From: Desulfurivibrio alkaliphilus AHT 2
GTDB lineage: Bacteria; Desulfobacterota; Desulfobulbia; Desulfobulbales; Desulfurivibrionaceae
Assembly: GCF_000092205.1 (NCBI RefSeq)
Contig: NC_014216.1
Location: 372,001 to 436,000 of the forward strand
Direction of reading: 5' to 3'
Length of the DNA: 64,000 nt
A program made the translations under genes and the position numbers. The first letter of the stretch is position 1. Each line of letters begins with the position of its first letter. The notes beneath the pieces are model-generated. The model was not told the DNA's origin and made no database searches. It saw only the letters and a list, made by a program, of their open reading frames with translations. Of the stretch, positions 35,210 through 43,507 are shown piece by piece.

Positions 35210-36162
35210 GCTGGTGGATCAGTCCGCAGCGGTTGCGGCGGCTGGGGATTTTGGGGATGAACTGCCGCAATGTGGATTTCATTGGCCGCTATAACCCGCG
35301 CCGGCTTTATCCCTTGGTGGATGACAAGCTCAAGACCAAGATCCTGGCTGAAAAGCATGGAATTCCCGCCCCGCAGCTCCTGTTTTCGGTGCGGGAGCAG
35401 TTTCGGCTGAGAAAGCTTGCCGAGCTTTTACAACCCTTGACCGGTTTTGCCGTTAAACCCGCCAAAGGCTCTGGTGGCAAAGGGATCCTGGTAATTCAGG
35501 GGCAGCAGGACGGGGTTTACCTGAAGGCCTCGGGCCGGCGCTTGGGGCTTGAGGATGTTAAACGCCATATCTCCAATATTCTGGCCGGGCTTTACTCCCT
35601 GGCCGGGACCCCCGATGCCGCCATCGTCGAACAGCTGATCCAGTTGGACCCCCGCTTCGAAAATTACTCATACCAGGGTATTCCCGATATCCGGGTGATC
35701 GTCTTTCAGGGTTACCCCGTCATGGCCATGTTGCGCCTGGCCACCCAGGCCTCCGATGGCAAGGCCAACCTGCACCAGGGGGCGGTGGGGGTGGGTCTGG
35801 ATATTGCCACCGGGCGCTGCCTGAAGGCGGTCCAGTATTCCCTGCCGCTAACCAGGCACCCGGATACCGGGGCGGACTTTACCCGCCTGCAGATTTCCGA
35901 CTGGCCGGAGTTGCTGACCATGGCCGCCCGCTGCTATGAGGTGACCGGCCTGGGTTATCTGGGGGTGGATATCGTGCTGGACAAGCAGCGCGGGCCGCTG
36001 GTGCTGGAGCTTAACGCCCGCCCCGGGCTGGCCATTCAGGTGGCCAGCGAGCAGGGCCTGCTGGCCCGCTTGCGGCGGCTGGAAAACCTTGACCGGCGCC
36101 ATGACAGCGTGGCCCAGCGGGTGGAGTTTACCCGCCGGTTTTTTGCCGGGGAGCCCGTGTAG
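35206..36162 (+). CDS. RimK-like ATP-grasp ligase (alpha-L-glutamate ligase-like)
   Basis: A 318-residue ATP-grasp enzyme starting at GTG 35206, overlapping the preceding stop by 4 bp. Visible ATP-grasp elements are GFAVKPAKGSGGKGILVI (phosphate-binding loop), AIVEQLIQLD, IRVIVFQGYPVMAM and the metal-binding VLELNARPGLAIQ. It would form an amide or isopeptide bond with an acidic amino acid, the nature of which is unknown. It is the last gene of the protease/transglutaminase-7TM/ATP-grasp operon and meets ttcA-like convergently. Length is normal for TIGR02291-type members. Confidence 0.9.
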   Translation: MSWWISPQRLRRLGILGMNCRNVDFIGRYNPRRLYPLVDDKLKTKILAEKHGIPAPQLLFSVREQFRLRKLAELLQPLTGFAVKPAKGSGGKGILVIQGQQDGVYLKASGRRLGLEDVKRHISNILAGLYSLAGTPDAAIVEQLIQLDPRFENYSYQGIPDIRVIVFQGYPVMAMLRLATQASDGKANLHQGAVGVGLDIATGRCLKAVQYSLPLTRHPDTGADFTRLQISDWPELLTMAARCYEVTGLGYLGVDIVLDKQRGPLVLELNARPGLAIQVASEQGLLARLRRLENLDRRHDSVAQRVEFTRRFFAGEPV

Positions 36163-36191
36163 GGCGAGGGTAATCGCTGATCAGCGGGTGG

Positions 36192-37067
36192 CTACAGCAG
36201 ATAATCGCTGCGTACGTTGCCCAGGGCGGCGAAGATGTTGGCGGTGATGCGCGGGTCGTCGGCGGTGAGCTGCCTGACCATGGTGCGGACCGTGTGGCGC
36301 TTACTGAGATCGGTAAGCGGGCAGGGGTTGGGGACCGCTGCCACCGCGAACAGTCGCCCCAGCTGCTGGATCATCTCCTTGCTCAGCAGGGCCAGGGGGC
36401 GGATCAGGTGCAGCCGGCCGGCAAAAAGTCGCTGGTTGGGGATCATCGTGCTGATATTGCCGCCATAGAGCAGGTTGAGGAAAAAGGTTTCAATGATATC
36501 TTCCTGGTGATGTCCCAGGGCCAGTTTGTTGCAATTGTGCTCCCGGGCCAGGGCAAAGAGGCGGTTGCGGCGCCTTGAGGAGCAATGGTAACAGCCGTTT
36601 TTGCCCTCTTCGGCCGCCAGCGCCTCCGGCCCGTAGGTGGTTTCTTCAATCAGGTAAGGCAGGCCCAGTTTTTCAAGTTGCTCCTGCACCGCTGCACCGG
36701 TGCCGGGCAGCGGGGGCAGCAGGCCGTCGGCCTGGAGCGCTCCGGCCTCGGGCGGCAACGGGCCCCCGCCATACAGTCCCGGCCGGGGCCGGTAGCCGGC
36801 AAAACCCATGTCCAGGTGGACCGGCAGCAGTTCGTAATGGATGGGGGCCTTGCGCCGCCAGAGATCCAGCAGCCGGCAGAGCACCAGGCTGTCGATGCCG
36901 CCGGAAACGGCGATCATCACCCGGTCGCCGTCGGCCAGCATCCCGTAACGGTGCATGGCCTTGCCCACCAGGCGGTTGATTTCCGCCGGCAGACGGGTTG
37001 GCTTGGCCGCGGCTTCTTCGCAGCCGCCTGGTGGCGGCTGGCTTGCTGGCTTGCTTGGGGCGTTCAT
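36192..37067 (-). CDS. TtcA-like PP-loop ATPase (tRNA 2-thiolation type)
   Basis: A 291-residue N-type ATP pyrophosphatase with PP-loop SGGIDSLVL, the CxxC pair in GCYHCSSRRR and GHHQEDIIETFFLNLLYGG, as in TtcA, which installs 2-thiocytidine in tRNA using an iron-sulfur cluster. A low-complexity Gly/Pro-rich insertion (about residues 96-125) follows the HLDMGF strand and is not usual for the family. The N-terminal 25 residues are also low complexity, so the start could be later. It lies 6 bp downstream of hisB on the same strand. The assignment to TtcA rather than another PP-loop thiolase is moderately sure. Confidence 0.85.
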   Translation of the reverse strand: MNAPSKPASQPPPGGCEEAAAKPTRLPAEINRLVGKAMHRYGMLADGDRVMIAVSGGIDSLVLCRLLDLWRRKAPIHYELLPVHLDMGFAGYRPRPGLYGGGPLPPEAGALQADGLLPPLPGTGAAVQEQLEKLGLPYLIEETTYGPEALAAEEGKNGCYHCSSRRRNRLFALAREHNCNKLALGHHQEDIIETFFLNLLYGGNISTMIPNQRLFAGRLHLIRPLALLSKEMIQQLGRLFAVAAVPNPCPLTDLSKRHTVRTMVRQLTADDPRITANIFAALGNVRSDYLL

Positions 37068-37073
37068 GGTTGA

Positions 37074-37670
37074 CTACAGCATTCCCTTGGAAGAAAGGGG
37101 GCCGGAAAGCCGGGGGTCGACCGTGACCGCCTGGTTTAAAGCCCGGCCCAAAGCCTTGAAGATCGCCTCGATAATATGGTGGGAGTTGTCGCCGTGGGCC
37201 AGTTCCACGTGCAGGGTCAGGCCGCCGTGGAGGCTGAAGGCCCGGAGGAATTCCTTGGCCAGCGAGGTGTCGAAGTTGCCCACCTTTTGTTCCGGCACTT
37301 CCACCCCGTAGTGCAGATAGGGCCGATTGGAGCAGTCCAGGGTAACCCGGACCAGCGTCTCATCCATGGGCACGGCGGCGGCGCCGTAGCGCGCGATCCC
37401 CTCCTTGCCTCCCAGGGCCTGCTGCAGCGCCTGGCCCAGGGCGATGCCGAGATCCTCGACCGTGTGGTGGTCATCCACCTGGGTGTCGCCACGGGCGGTT
37501 ATCTCCAGGTCGAAAAAACCGTGCACCGCCAGCAGGGTCAGCATGTGGTCCATAAAGCCCACCCCGGTGCTGATTTTGTTCCGGCCCCGGCCGTCCAGAA
37601 CCAGGGTAAGGTCGATGTCGGTTTCTCCGGTGCGGCGCTGGATGCTGCCCTGGCGTGTTGTTGTGCTCAT
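37074..37670 (-). CDS. hisB: Imidazoleglycerol-phosphate dehydratase
   Basis: A 198-residue HisB catalysing the seventh step of histidine synthesis. Metal-ligand motifs are GVGFMDHMLTLLAVHG, DDHHTVEDLGIALGQAL and HGDNSHHIIEAIFKALGRAL. The ATG at 37670 begins MSTTTRQGSIQRRTGETDID, the expected N-terminus. The frame stays open far upstream but that part translates the repeat element B and the promoter region and is not protein. The ttcA-like gene follows 6 bp downstream. A 26-bp palindrome lies at 37726-37751 just upstream. Confidence 0.95.
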   Translation of the reverse strand: MSTTTRQGSIQRRTGETDIDLTLVLDGRGRNKISTGVGFMDHMLTLLAVHGFFDLEITARGDTQVDDHHTVEDLGIALGQALQQALGGKEGIARYGAAAVPMDETLVRVTLDCSNRPYLHYGVEVPEQKVGNFDTSLAKEFLRAFSLHGGLTLHVELAHGDNSHHIIEAIFKALGRALNQAVTVDPRLSGPLSSKGML

Positions 37671-37725
37671 GGTTGGCTTCCTTGTTCGGGCGTGATTTGC
37701 GGGATAAGTTGGTAAATTACAGTAT

Positions 37726-37751
37726 GCGATCACCGGGTGCCCCGTGATCGC
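37726..37751 (-). repeat. Short near-perfect palindrome upstream of hisB
   Basis: Arms GCGATCAC and GTGATCGC enclose CGGG/CCCG-type inner arms. Related units occur at 22492-22513, 22535-22557 and 48192-48213. It lies 55 bp before the hisB start and could be an operator or part of a dispersed repeat. Confidence 0.5.
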
Positions 37752-37805
37752 TTGCCCACAATCTACCAGCAATTTGGGCGGGAAGGCAATAGTCTGTGTT
37801 TTTTG

Positions 37806-37834
37806 TTGACAAGCAACCGGTACACTGTTATAAA
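37806..37834 (+). promoter_or_regulatory. Strong sigma-70-type promoter for tRNA-Gly / rplM region
   Basis: TTGACA at 37806-37811 and TATAAA at 37829-37834 are separated by exactly 17 bp. Transcription would start near 37841 and run through repeat copy B into tRNA-Gly at 38029, and possibly rplM-rpsI. It is the best promoter match seen in the window. Confidence 0.75.
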
Positions 37835-37873
37835 CCCCCCTTTGAACACGGCGCCCGCGGCGCCTGCTGAGCG

Positions 37874-38023
37874 GTAACCGTTCGCCAGGGTGTAAACCTG
37901 TCAGGCATAACGTGCCGTAAACGTTCAGCAGTGCCGCAGGTTCGGGCAAGCAGCCAGGCGCAGCGTACATCAGTACGTAAGCCTGGCTGATCGCCCGAAG
38001 ATGTGGTGCTGCTGGACGTTTAC
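37874..38023 (-). repeat. 150-bp hairpin-tail element, copy B
   Basis: Reverse orientation: hairpin 37917-38023, with the tail ending at GTAACCG (37874-37880). It lies inside the leader transcribed from the promoter at 37806 and ends 5 bp before tRNA-Gly. Its tail points toward hisB on the minus strand. Confidence 0.9.
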
Positions 38024-38028
38024 GCTGA

Positions 38029-38103
<75 letters not shown>

Positions 38104-38125
38104 ACTTGTGATCAGCAAAGGTTCG

Positions 38126-38146
38126 AAAAGGTTTCGGGCCTTTTTC
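38126..38146 (+). terminator. Putative rho-independent terminator after tRNA-Gly
   Basis: AAAAGG (38126-38131), loop TTTCGGG, CCTTTT followed by further T residues. The stem is short but U-rich, so read-through into rplM is possible. Confidence 0.5.
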
Positions 38147-38235
38147 TCTTTTGGTCGGCGGTATCTGCTGTGTAACCGCCTGTGGCGGCCGACGCCTTTG
38201 AAATAAAATCAGTAAGTTTTGCTAAGGGAACTAAC

Positions 38236-38664
38236 ATGAAAACCCATCTGGCTCCGGTCAAGGATATCGATCGCAAATGGTACGTGGTGGACGCCGAGGA
38301 TTTGATTCTGGGCCGTCTGGCTTCGGAAGTTGCCACCCGCCTGCGGGGCAAGCACAAGCCGATCTACTCCACTTTCATGGATACCGGTGATTTTGTGGTG
38401 GTGCTCAATGCCGACAAGGTGAAACTCACCGGCAATAAGTGGGCCGACAAGGTATACTACCGGCATACCGGCTACATAGGCGGCATTAAAGCCGAAACCG
38501 CCGAAAAACTGCGGGACCGTAAGCCGGAAGAACTGGTTTACCGGGCGGTTAAAGGGATGCTGCCGAAAAATCCCCTGGGGCGCAAGCAGCTCAAGAAGCT
38601 CAAGGTTTATGCCGGCAGCGAGCATCCGCACCAGGCCCAGCAGCCGGAAACCCTGAAGTTTTAG
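38236..38664 (+). CDS. rplM: 50S ribosomal protein L13
   Basis: A 142-residue L13 starting [20 protein letters not shown]. Family motifs are [48 protein letters not shown] and [21 protein letters not shown]13 is an early assembly protein of the 50S subunit. A reading that starts at 38182 adds 18 residues without support. It is followed by rpsI, the conserved pairing. The 92-bp gap to rpsI holds a lone copy of the tail motif seen in the hairpin elements (GTAAACGGTTAC at about 38706-38717). Confidence 0.98.
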   Translation: MKTHLAPVKDIDRKWYVVDAEDLILGRLASEVATRLRGKHKPIYSTFMDTGDFVVVLNADKVKLTGNKWADKVYYRHTGYIGGIKAETAEKLRDRKPEELVYRAVKGMLPKNPLGRKQLKKLKVYAGSEHPHQAQQPETLKF

Positions 38665-38756
38665 TGTTCCCCAGTTAAGTTTTTTTAGTTAAGGTTTTAA
38701 GCCTGGTAAACGGTTACAAACTTTAAATCAGCGCAGACAAGAGTTTGGAGAGATCA

Positions 38757-39152
38757 ATGGCAGATAACGGTATTTACGCCACCGGCAAACGCAAGACCGC
38801 CGTGGCCCGGGTGTGGTTGAAACCGGGTAGCGGCAAGATCCTGGTGAACAAGCAGGCGGTGGAAGAATATTTTGACGGCGGCGCCTTCTCGCGGGCAGTG
38901 GTGGAAAAACCCCTGTTGCTGACCGAAACCCAGGCCAAATTTGATGTTATGGCCACCCTCAAAGGCGGCGGCAAGAACGCCCAGGCCGAGGCTCTGCGCC
39001 ACGGTATTTCCCGGGCGCTGACGGAAGCCGACCCCGAGTTGCGGCAAGCCCTCAAGCGGGCCGGTCTGCTGACCCGGGATCCCCGGAGCAAGGAGCGGAA
39101 AAAGTACGGTCAGCGCGCTGCGCGGGCCAGCTTCCAGTTCTCCAAGCGTTAA
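38757..39152 (+). CDS. rpsI: 30S ribosomal protein S9
   Basis: A 131-residue S9 with typical [21 protein letters not shown]-terminus, [14 protein letters not shown] and the basic C-terminal tail ending FSKR that reaches the P-site tRNA. An ATG at 38757 with GGAGAG upstream is chosen; an ATG at 38745 adds four residues. It is co-transcribed with rplM and followed by a strong terminator at 39210-39244. Confidence 0.98.
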   Translation: MADNGIYATGKRKTAVARVWLKPGSGKILVNKQAVEEYFDGGAFSRAVVEKPLLLTETQAKFDVMATLKGGGKNAQAEALRHGISRALTEADPELRQALKRAGLLTRDPRSKERKKYGQRAARASFQFSKR

Positions 39153-39209
39153 CCGGAGAGCAGCGCCGCTTACGGCGACTGTCTATCGATTGCCTATGGA
39201 AAACTATCA

Positions 39210-39244
39210 GGGAAGGCGCTCAGATGAGCCCCTTCCCTTTTTTT
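39210..39244 (+). terminator. Rho-independent terminator after rpsI
   Basis: Stem GGGAAGG (39210-39216) with CCTTCCC (39231-39237), inner GCTC/GAGC arms, followed by seven T residues. It ends the rplM-rpsI operon 58 bp past the rpsI stop. Confidence 0.9.
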
Positions 39245-39292
39245 GTGCGCCGCTCTCTGCGGCCGTTAGGAGTGAATGATGGGGGAAGTTAA

Positions 39293-40330
39293 ATGATACG
39301 AGTGGGAATCATCGGGGCCTCAGGGTATACCGGGGCCGAGTTGGTGCGTCTGCTGGCCAATCATCCCGGGGTGGAGTTGACCCTGGTTACCTCCCGGCAG
39401 TACGCGGGGAAACCGCTGGCGGCAGTCTTTCCCCACCTCACCGGGAGCACCGAGCTGGTTTGTGAAGATCCCACCGGGCTTAAGACTGCCGGGCGGGCCG
39501 ATGTTTTTTTCACCGCCGTGCCCCATCAGACGGCCATGGCGGTGGTGCCCGAGCTGCTGGCCAGCGGTGCCAAGGTGGTCGACCTGTCGGCGGATTTTCG
39601 CCTTCATCAGCAACAGGTTTACGAGCAGTGGTACCAGACCCATTCGGCGCCGGAACTGCTGGCCGAGGCGGTCTACGGGCTGCCGGAGTTGCACCGGGCG
39701 GCCATTGCCCAAGCCCGCCTGGTGGCCAATCCGGGTTGTTACCCCACCAGTGTGCTGCTGGCCTTGGCGCCCCTGCTCAAGGCCGGTTGCCTGGACCCCG
39801 GCAGCCTGATTATCGATGCCAAAAGCGGCACCTCCGGGGCCGGGCGGGCGGCCCAGACCGGTACCCTGTACTGCGAAGTGACCGACGGTTTCAAGGCTTA
39901 CAAGGTCGCCGAACACCGCCATACCCCGGAGATCGAGCAGGAACTGGGCAAGCTTTGCGGGCAGGAGCTTACGGTCAGCTTCACGCCCCATCTGGTCCCC
40001 ATGTCCCGGGGGATGTTGAGCACCATTTACGCCACCCTGGCCGGTGACTATGGGCAGGGCGAACTGGAGACCATCCTGCGGGATTATTATCGAGAGGAGC
40101 CCTTTGTCCGGGTGCTTCCCGCCGGCCAATTGCCCGCCACCCAGTACGTGCGGGGCAGCAATTTCTGCGACCTGGCCCTGCGGGTGGATCGTCGCAATGG
40201 CCGGGTGATTGTGCTCTCCGCCATTGACAACCTGGTCAAGGGGGCCGCCGGTCAGGCGGTGCAGAACCTGAACCTGCTCTGCGGCCTGCCGGAAGCGCAG
40301 GGCCTGGGAATAGTACCGCTGTTCCCCTAG
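39293..40330 (+). CDS. argC: N-acetyl-gamma-glutamyl-phosphate reductase
   Basis: A 345-residue ArgC, which reduces N-acetylglutamyl phosphate to the semialdehyde in arginine synthesis with NADPH. The nucleotide-binding start [18 protein letters not shown], the catalytic Cys in [15 protein letters not shown], and the [18 protein letters not shown] and [15 protein letters not shown] motifs are intact. No other arg genes are adjacent. Its stop codon is the first bases of repeat copy C, and truA follows in the same direction. Confidence 0.97.
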   Translation: MIRVGIIGASGYTGAELVRLLANHPGVELTLVTSRQYAGKPLAAVFPHLTGSTELVCEDPTGLKTAGRADVFFTAVPHQTAMAVVPELLASGAKVVDLSADFRLHQQQVYEQWYQTHSAPELLAEAVYGLPELHRAAIAQARLVANPGCYPTSVLLALAPLLKAGCLDPGSLIIDAKSGTSGAGRAAQTGTLYCEVTDGFKAYKVAEHRHTPEIEQELGKLCGQELTVSFTPHLVPMSRGMLSTIYATLAGDYGQGELETILRDYYREEPFVRVLPAGQLPATQYVRGSNFCDLALRVDRRNGRVIVLSAIDNLVKGAAGQAVQNLNLLCGLPEAQGLGIVPLFP

Positions 40331-40480
40331 TAATCGTTCAGCAGCACCGCATCTTCGGGCGATCAGCCAGGCTTACGTACAGGGGGTACGCTGCGCCTGG
40401 CTGCTTGCCCAAATCTGCGGCACTGCTGAACGATTACGGCTCGTGAAACCGGCAGGTTAGTACCCCTGGTAAACGTATAC
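40330..40480 (+). repeat. 150-bp hairpin-tail element, copy C
   Basis: Hairpin 40330-40437 (outer arms GTAATCGTTCAGCAG and CTGCTGAACGATTAC), with the tail ending GTAAACGTATAC at 40469-40480. It fills the whole argC-truA gap: it starts on the last base of the argC stop and ends on the base before the truA ATG. Confidence 0.92.
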
Positions 40481-41239
40481 ATGGTTAAGGTAAAGTTGAC
40501 CATCGCCTATGACGGCACCGATTTTGCCGGCTGGCAGCGCCAGCTTAACCGACCCACCATCCAGGCCGTCGTTGAAGAGGCGTTGGCTCGGATGCTGGGT
40601 GAGCAGGTGGTGTTGCACGGGGCCGGCCGAACCGATGCCGGGGTGCATGCCCTGGGGATGGTGGCCAGTTTTAATGCCCCCCGGCGACTGCCCCTGGCGG
40701 CTTATCGTCTCGGCCTGAACAGCATGCTGCCGCCGGCGATCCGGATCATGGCGGCCGACGAGGCGGCAGACGATTTTCATGCCCGCTTCAGCGCCAAAGG
40801 CAAGCTCTACCGCTACTGCTTTTCCACCGCCGCCGTAATGCCGCCCTGCCGGCGCCTGTACCGGGCCCACCTGCCGGGGCCCTTTGCAGCGGAGCGGGTG
40901 CGGCAACTGCTGCCGCAAATGCTGGGAGAGCACGACTTTTCCACCTTCGAGGCCGCCGGCTCCCGGGATCGTGACCGGGCAGGCGGCCGGGGCGGGGTGC
41001 GGCGGCTGAACCTGTTGCAACTGGAGCAGGAAGACCCGGCCGGGCAAGAATTTTGTTTTGAACTTGGGGGCGATGGTTTCTTGCGCCATATGGTGCGCAA
41101 TATCGTCGGCACCCTGGTGGCCATCGGCCAGGGCCGGCCCCTGGCCGAGCCGGTGGCTTTACTGGTCGGCAGGGATCGTGCCCGGGCCGGTCCCACCGCG
41201 CCGGCCTGCGGCTTGACCCTGGTCAAGGTGATTTATTGA
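40481..41239 (+). CDS. truA: tRNA pseudouridine(38-40) synthase
   Basis: A 252-residue TruA that modifies uridines in the anticodon stem-loop of several tRNAs. The catalytic Asp52 is in GAGRTDAGVHALG. The motifs KVKLTIAYDGTDFAGWQRQ, HARFSAKGKLYRYCFST and FLRHMVRNIVGTLVAIGQGR are as expected. The ATG at 40481 abuts repeat copy C, so its upstream ribosome site would have to lie in the tail of that element, where none is obvious. The initiation may therefore depend on the element or use a leaderless start. Length and motifs are complete. Confidence 0.96.
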   Translation: MVKVKLTIAYDGTDFAGWQRQLNRPTIQAVVEEALARMLGEQVVLHGAGRTDAGVHALGMVASFNAPRRLPLAAYRLGLNSMLPPAIRIMAADEAADDFHARFSAKGKLYRYCFSTAAVMPPCRRLYRAHLPGPFAAERVRQLLPQMLGEHDFSTFEAAGSRDRDRAGGRGGVRRLNLLQLEQEDPAGQEFCFELGGDGFLRHMVRNIVGTLVAIGQGRPLAEPVALLVGRDRARAGPTAPACGLTLVKVIY

Positions 41240-41319
41240 TGATCGATTGTGGGGGATGCGACGGCTGCCTCACTTAATTTATTCCAGTTTAACGTTTAAT
41301 GGAGGTTGCAACAGGGCTT

Positions 41320-42531
41320 ATGGACGCTCCCATCATCGAACTGGCGGCACGGGTCAAAGAGATTAAGGCATCGCCCACTCTGGCGGTGGATGCCAAGGCC
41401 AAGGCCCTGAAGGCTGAAGGGGCCGATGTTTTGAACTTCAGCGTGGGAGAGCCGGATTTTGATACCCCGCCCCATGTCTGCGAGGCCGGCAAGGCCGCCA
41501 TTGATGAGGGGTTTACCCGTTACACCCCGGTTCCCGGGATCCTGCCCCTGCGGGAGGCGGTCTGTCATCGTCTGGCCACCGATCATGGCTGGCGTTATCA
41601 GCCTGACCAGATTCAGGTAAGCTGCGGCGGCAAGCACGGGCTGTACAACATGGCCCAGGCCCTGTTCGGCCCCGGTGATGAAGTGCTGATTCCTGCGCCC
41701 TACTGGGTCAGTTATCCGCCCATTGTGCAACTGGCCGGGGCGACCCCGGTGATCGTGCCCCTGGATGAAGCCAGCGACTTCGACCTGGATCCGGCGGTGC
41801 TGCAGCAGTACGCCACCCCCCGCACCCGGGGCATAATCCTCAACAGCCCCTCCAACCCCACCGGTTCGGTGCTTTCCGCCCGGGCCCTGGAGGCCATCGG
41901 CAAAATGGCCCTGGAGAACAGTTGGGTGGTGATCAGCGATGATATCTACGACACCATCGTTTACGGGGATGACAAGCTGCCCCATATCCTGGAGGTTGAT
42001 CCCCGCCTCAGTGAGCAGACCCTGATCTTAAACGGCGTTTCCAAATCATTTGCCATGACCGGCTGGCGGATCGGCTACACCGCAGGCCCCAAGCACATCA
42101 TTGCGGCGATGAACAAGATTCAGAGCCAGTCCACCTCCAATCCTTCGTCGGTGGCGCAAAAGGCCGCCCTGGCCGCGCTCAACGGGCCGCAGGATTTTCC
42201 CCGCCAGATGCGAGATGCCTTTGTGCCCCGGCTCAACTTCATCATGGAAGCCCTGACCGCCATTGAAGGCGTCACTTGCGTACGGCCCCGGGGTTCTTTT
42301 TACGTCTTCCCCAACCTGTCGGCCTATTTCGGGCGCCAGAGCCAAGATGGGCGGGTGATCGGCGATTCGGTGGCCCTGGCCGACTATCTGCTGGAAGAGG
42401 CGCTGCTGGCCACGGTCCCTGGGGCGGCTTTCGGGGCCGACCAGTTCGTTCGTTTTTCCTTTGCCACGTCGATGGGGGTGCTGGAAGAGGGGATGAAGCG
42501 GCTGGCTGACGCCCTGGCAGGGTTGCGCTAG
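41320..42531 (+). CDS. Aspartate aminotransferase (class I PLP-dependent)
   Basis: About 403 residues from ATG 41320; a reading from ATG 41299 adds seven. The GGAGG at 41301-41305 favours the later start although the spacing is long. It is an aspC/aatA-type fold-type I enzyme: substrate loop NFSVGEPDFDTP, PAPYWVSYPP, NSPSNPTGS, DDIYDTIVYG and the PLP lysine in NGVSKSFAMTGWRIGY, with the Arg-containing VRFSFATS near the end. It should transfer amino groups between aspartate and 2-oxoglutarate. Aromatic or prephenate specificity cannot be excluded. Repeat copy D follows 3 bp after the stop. Confidence 0.93.
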   Translation: MDAPIIELAARVKEIKASPTLAVDAKAKALKAEGADVLNFSVGEPDFDTPPHVCEAGKAAIDEGFTRYTPVPGILPLREAVCHRLATDHGWRYQPDQIQVSCGGKHGLYNMAQALFGPGDEVLIPAPYWVSYPPIVQLAGATPVIVPLDEASDFDLDPAVLQQYATPRTRGIILNSPSNPTGSVLSARALEAIGKMALENSWVVISDDIYDTIVYGDDKLPHILEVDPRLSEQTLILNGVSKSFAMTGWRIGYTAGPKHIIAAMNKIQSQSTSNPSSVAQKAALAALNGPQDFPRQMRDAFVPRLNFIMEALTAIEGVTCVRPRGSFYVFPNLSAYFGRQSQDGRVIGDSVALADYLLEEALLATVPGAAFGADQFVRFSFATSMGVLEEGMKRLADALAGLR

Positions 42532-42534
42532 GCG

Positions 42535-42675
42535 GTAAGCGCTCAGCAGCACCGCATCTTCGGGCGATCAGCCAGGCTTACGTACTGATGTACGCTGCGC
42601 CTGGCTGCTTGCCCGAACCTGCGGCACGGCTGTTCGCTTACGGCACGTCAGACCGGCAGGTTGGGTTACCGCTAG
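42535..42675 (+). repeat. 150-bp hairpin-tail element, copy D
   Basis: Hairpin 42535-42641 (outer arms GTAAGCG and CGCTTAC), with a diverged tail to about 42675. It starts 3 bp after the aminotransferase stop. Unlike the other copies, no co-oriented gene starts downstream. Confidence 0.85.
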
Positions 42676-42737
42676 GCAACCCTGCCGCGATGAGGGATGA
42701 GAGTGGGGTGCGAAGAAGAGGGTGGGTTGCCTGGAGG

Positions 42738-42941
42738 TTACTGGTCGGCAAATCCGGAAGGGCTGGTGTGGCTGGGCTCGCTCAGGGCCCAGGTCCAACC
42801 GTCCAGGGGACGTTCCCTGGACAGGGCCTTGCGGCCGTTACTGGTGTAACAGACATAAACCCACTCCGAACCGCTGGTAAACACCCTGATCAGACCCAGA
42901 GTGGGGTGGGTGTACCATCCTTCCTGAAACGTCCCTTCCAT
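42738..42941 (-). CDS. Small hypothetical protein downstream of the DtxR-type regulator
   Basis: From ATG 42941 (MEGTFQEGWYTHPTLGLIRV) this gives 67 residues, with a GAGGG ribosome site close upstream. It starts 53 bp after the regulator stop on the same strand. The middle looks beta-rich with aromatic residues (SEWVYVCYTS, DGWTWAL), suggesting a small SH3-like or barrel fold. No family is recognised. Codon usage looks normal. Confidence 0.5.
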   Translation of the reverse strand: MEGTFQEGWYTHPTLGLIRVFTSGSEWVYVCYTSNGRKALSRERPLDGWTWALSEPSHTSPSGFADQ

Positions 42942-42994
42942 TGCGGCCCTCTTTGTCGCTGTTACCGGCTGATTGGCAAACGGTCGTGCCGGTG

Positions 42995-43489
42995 TTATTG
43001 GTTGTCGTTGGTGTTCTGGCATTCCCGGCATTTGTCGGGGGTCTTGCCGGTCTGGCAGTAACGGTTGAAGTTTTTAATCCAGTCCGCCCCGCCCTGGGGG
43101 CATTCATCCAGGTAGTTCATCAGCAGGCTGAGCCGTTCAATGATCGGCCGCGGGGCCGTATGTTCGATCTGGCAGGCCCCCTCTTCGGCCAGTTCTTCCT
43201 CCACCGCCAGCACCCGGAGAAAAAAATCCTTCAAGGCCTGGTGGCGCCGGATGACGTCCCGCGCCACTTTGGTCCCCGCCGGGGTCAGGGTGATGACCTC
43301 GTAAGGGGCGTAGTTGATCAGCCCTTTCTGGGAAAGCGAGCGGAAGGCCTCGGTCACCGAAGAGCGGCTGACCTTGAGCCGGGTGGCGATTTCCTTGGCC
43401 CGGGCCACCTGTTTTTCCTCCACGATATGGTGAATGGTTTCCAGGTAGTCTTCCAGGCTGGCGCTAAGGCGCTTCCCACTTCTAGGCAT
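42995..43489 (-). CDS. DtxR/MntR-family metal-dependent transcriptional regulator
   Basis: A 164-residue regulator with an N-terminal winged helix (about 5-70, LEDYLETIHHIVEEKQVARA, KVSRSSVTEAFRSLSQKGLI) and a dimerisation/metal domain with GTKVARDVIRRHQALKDFFL and CQIEHTAPRPIIERL, including the C..E..H ligand pattern of the family. A cysteine-rich tail (CQTGKTPDKCRECQ) follows, as in some iron-responsive feo-linked regulators. It probably senses Fe(II) or Mn(II). Two overlapping inverted repeats upstream (43508-43550) suggest autoregulation. No transporter is adjacent. Confidence 0.9.
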   Translation of the reverse strand: MPRSGKRLSASLEDYLETIHHIVEEKQVARAKEIATRLKVSRSSVTEAFRSLSQKGLINYAPYEVITLTPAGTKVARDVIRRHQALKDFFLRVLAVEEELAEEGACQIEHTAPRPIIERLSLLMNYLDECPQGGADWIKNFNRYCQTGKTPDKCRECQNTNDNQ

Positions 43490-43507
43490 GCGGTTGATTC
43501 CTTGATT

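Noticed and set aside
37671-37970. 100-codon N-terminal extension of hisB
   Set aside because: It translates the repeat element B tail and promoter region, and HisB homology begins exactly at MSTTT (37670).
42588-43061. Open frame starting YAAPGCLPEPA
   Set aside because: The same peptide start appears wherever the 150-bp repeat is translated (also near 31.7 and 37.9 kb), so it is a by-product of the repeat and not a gene.
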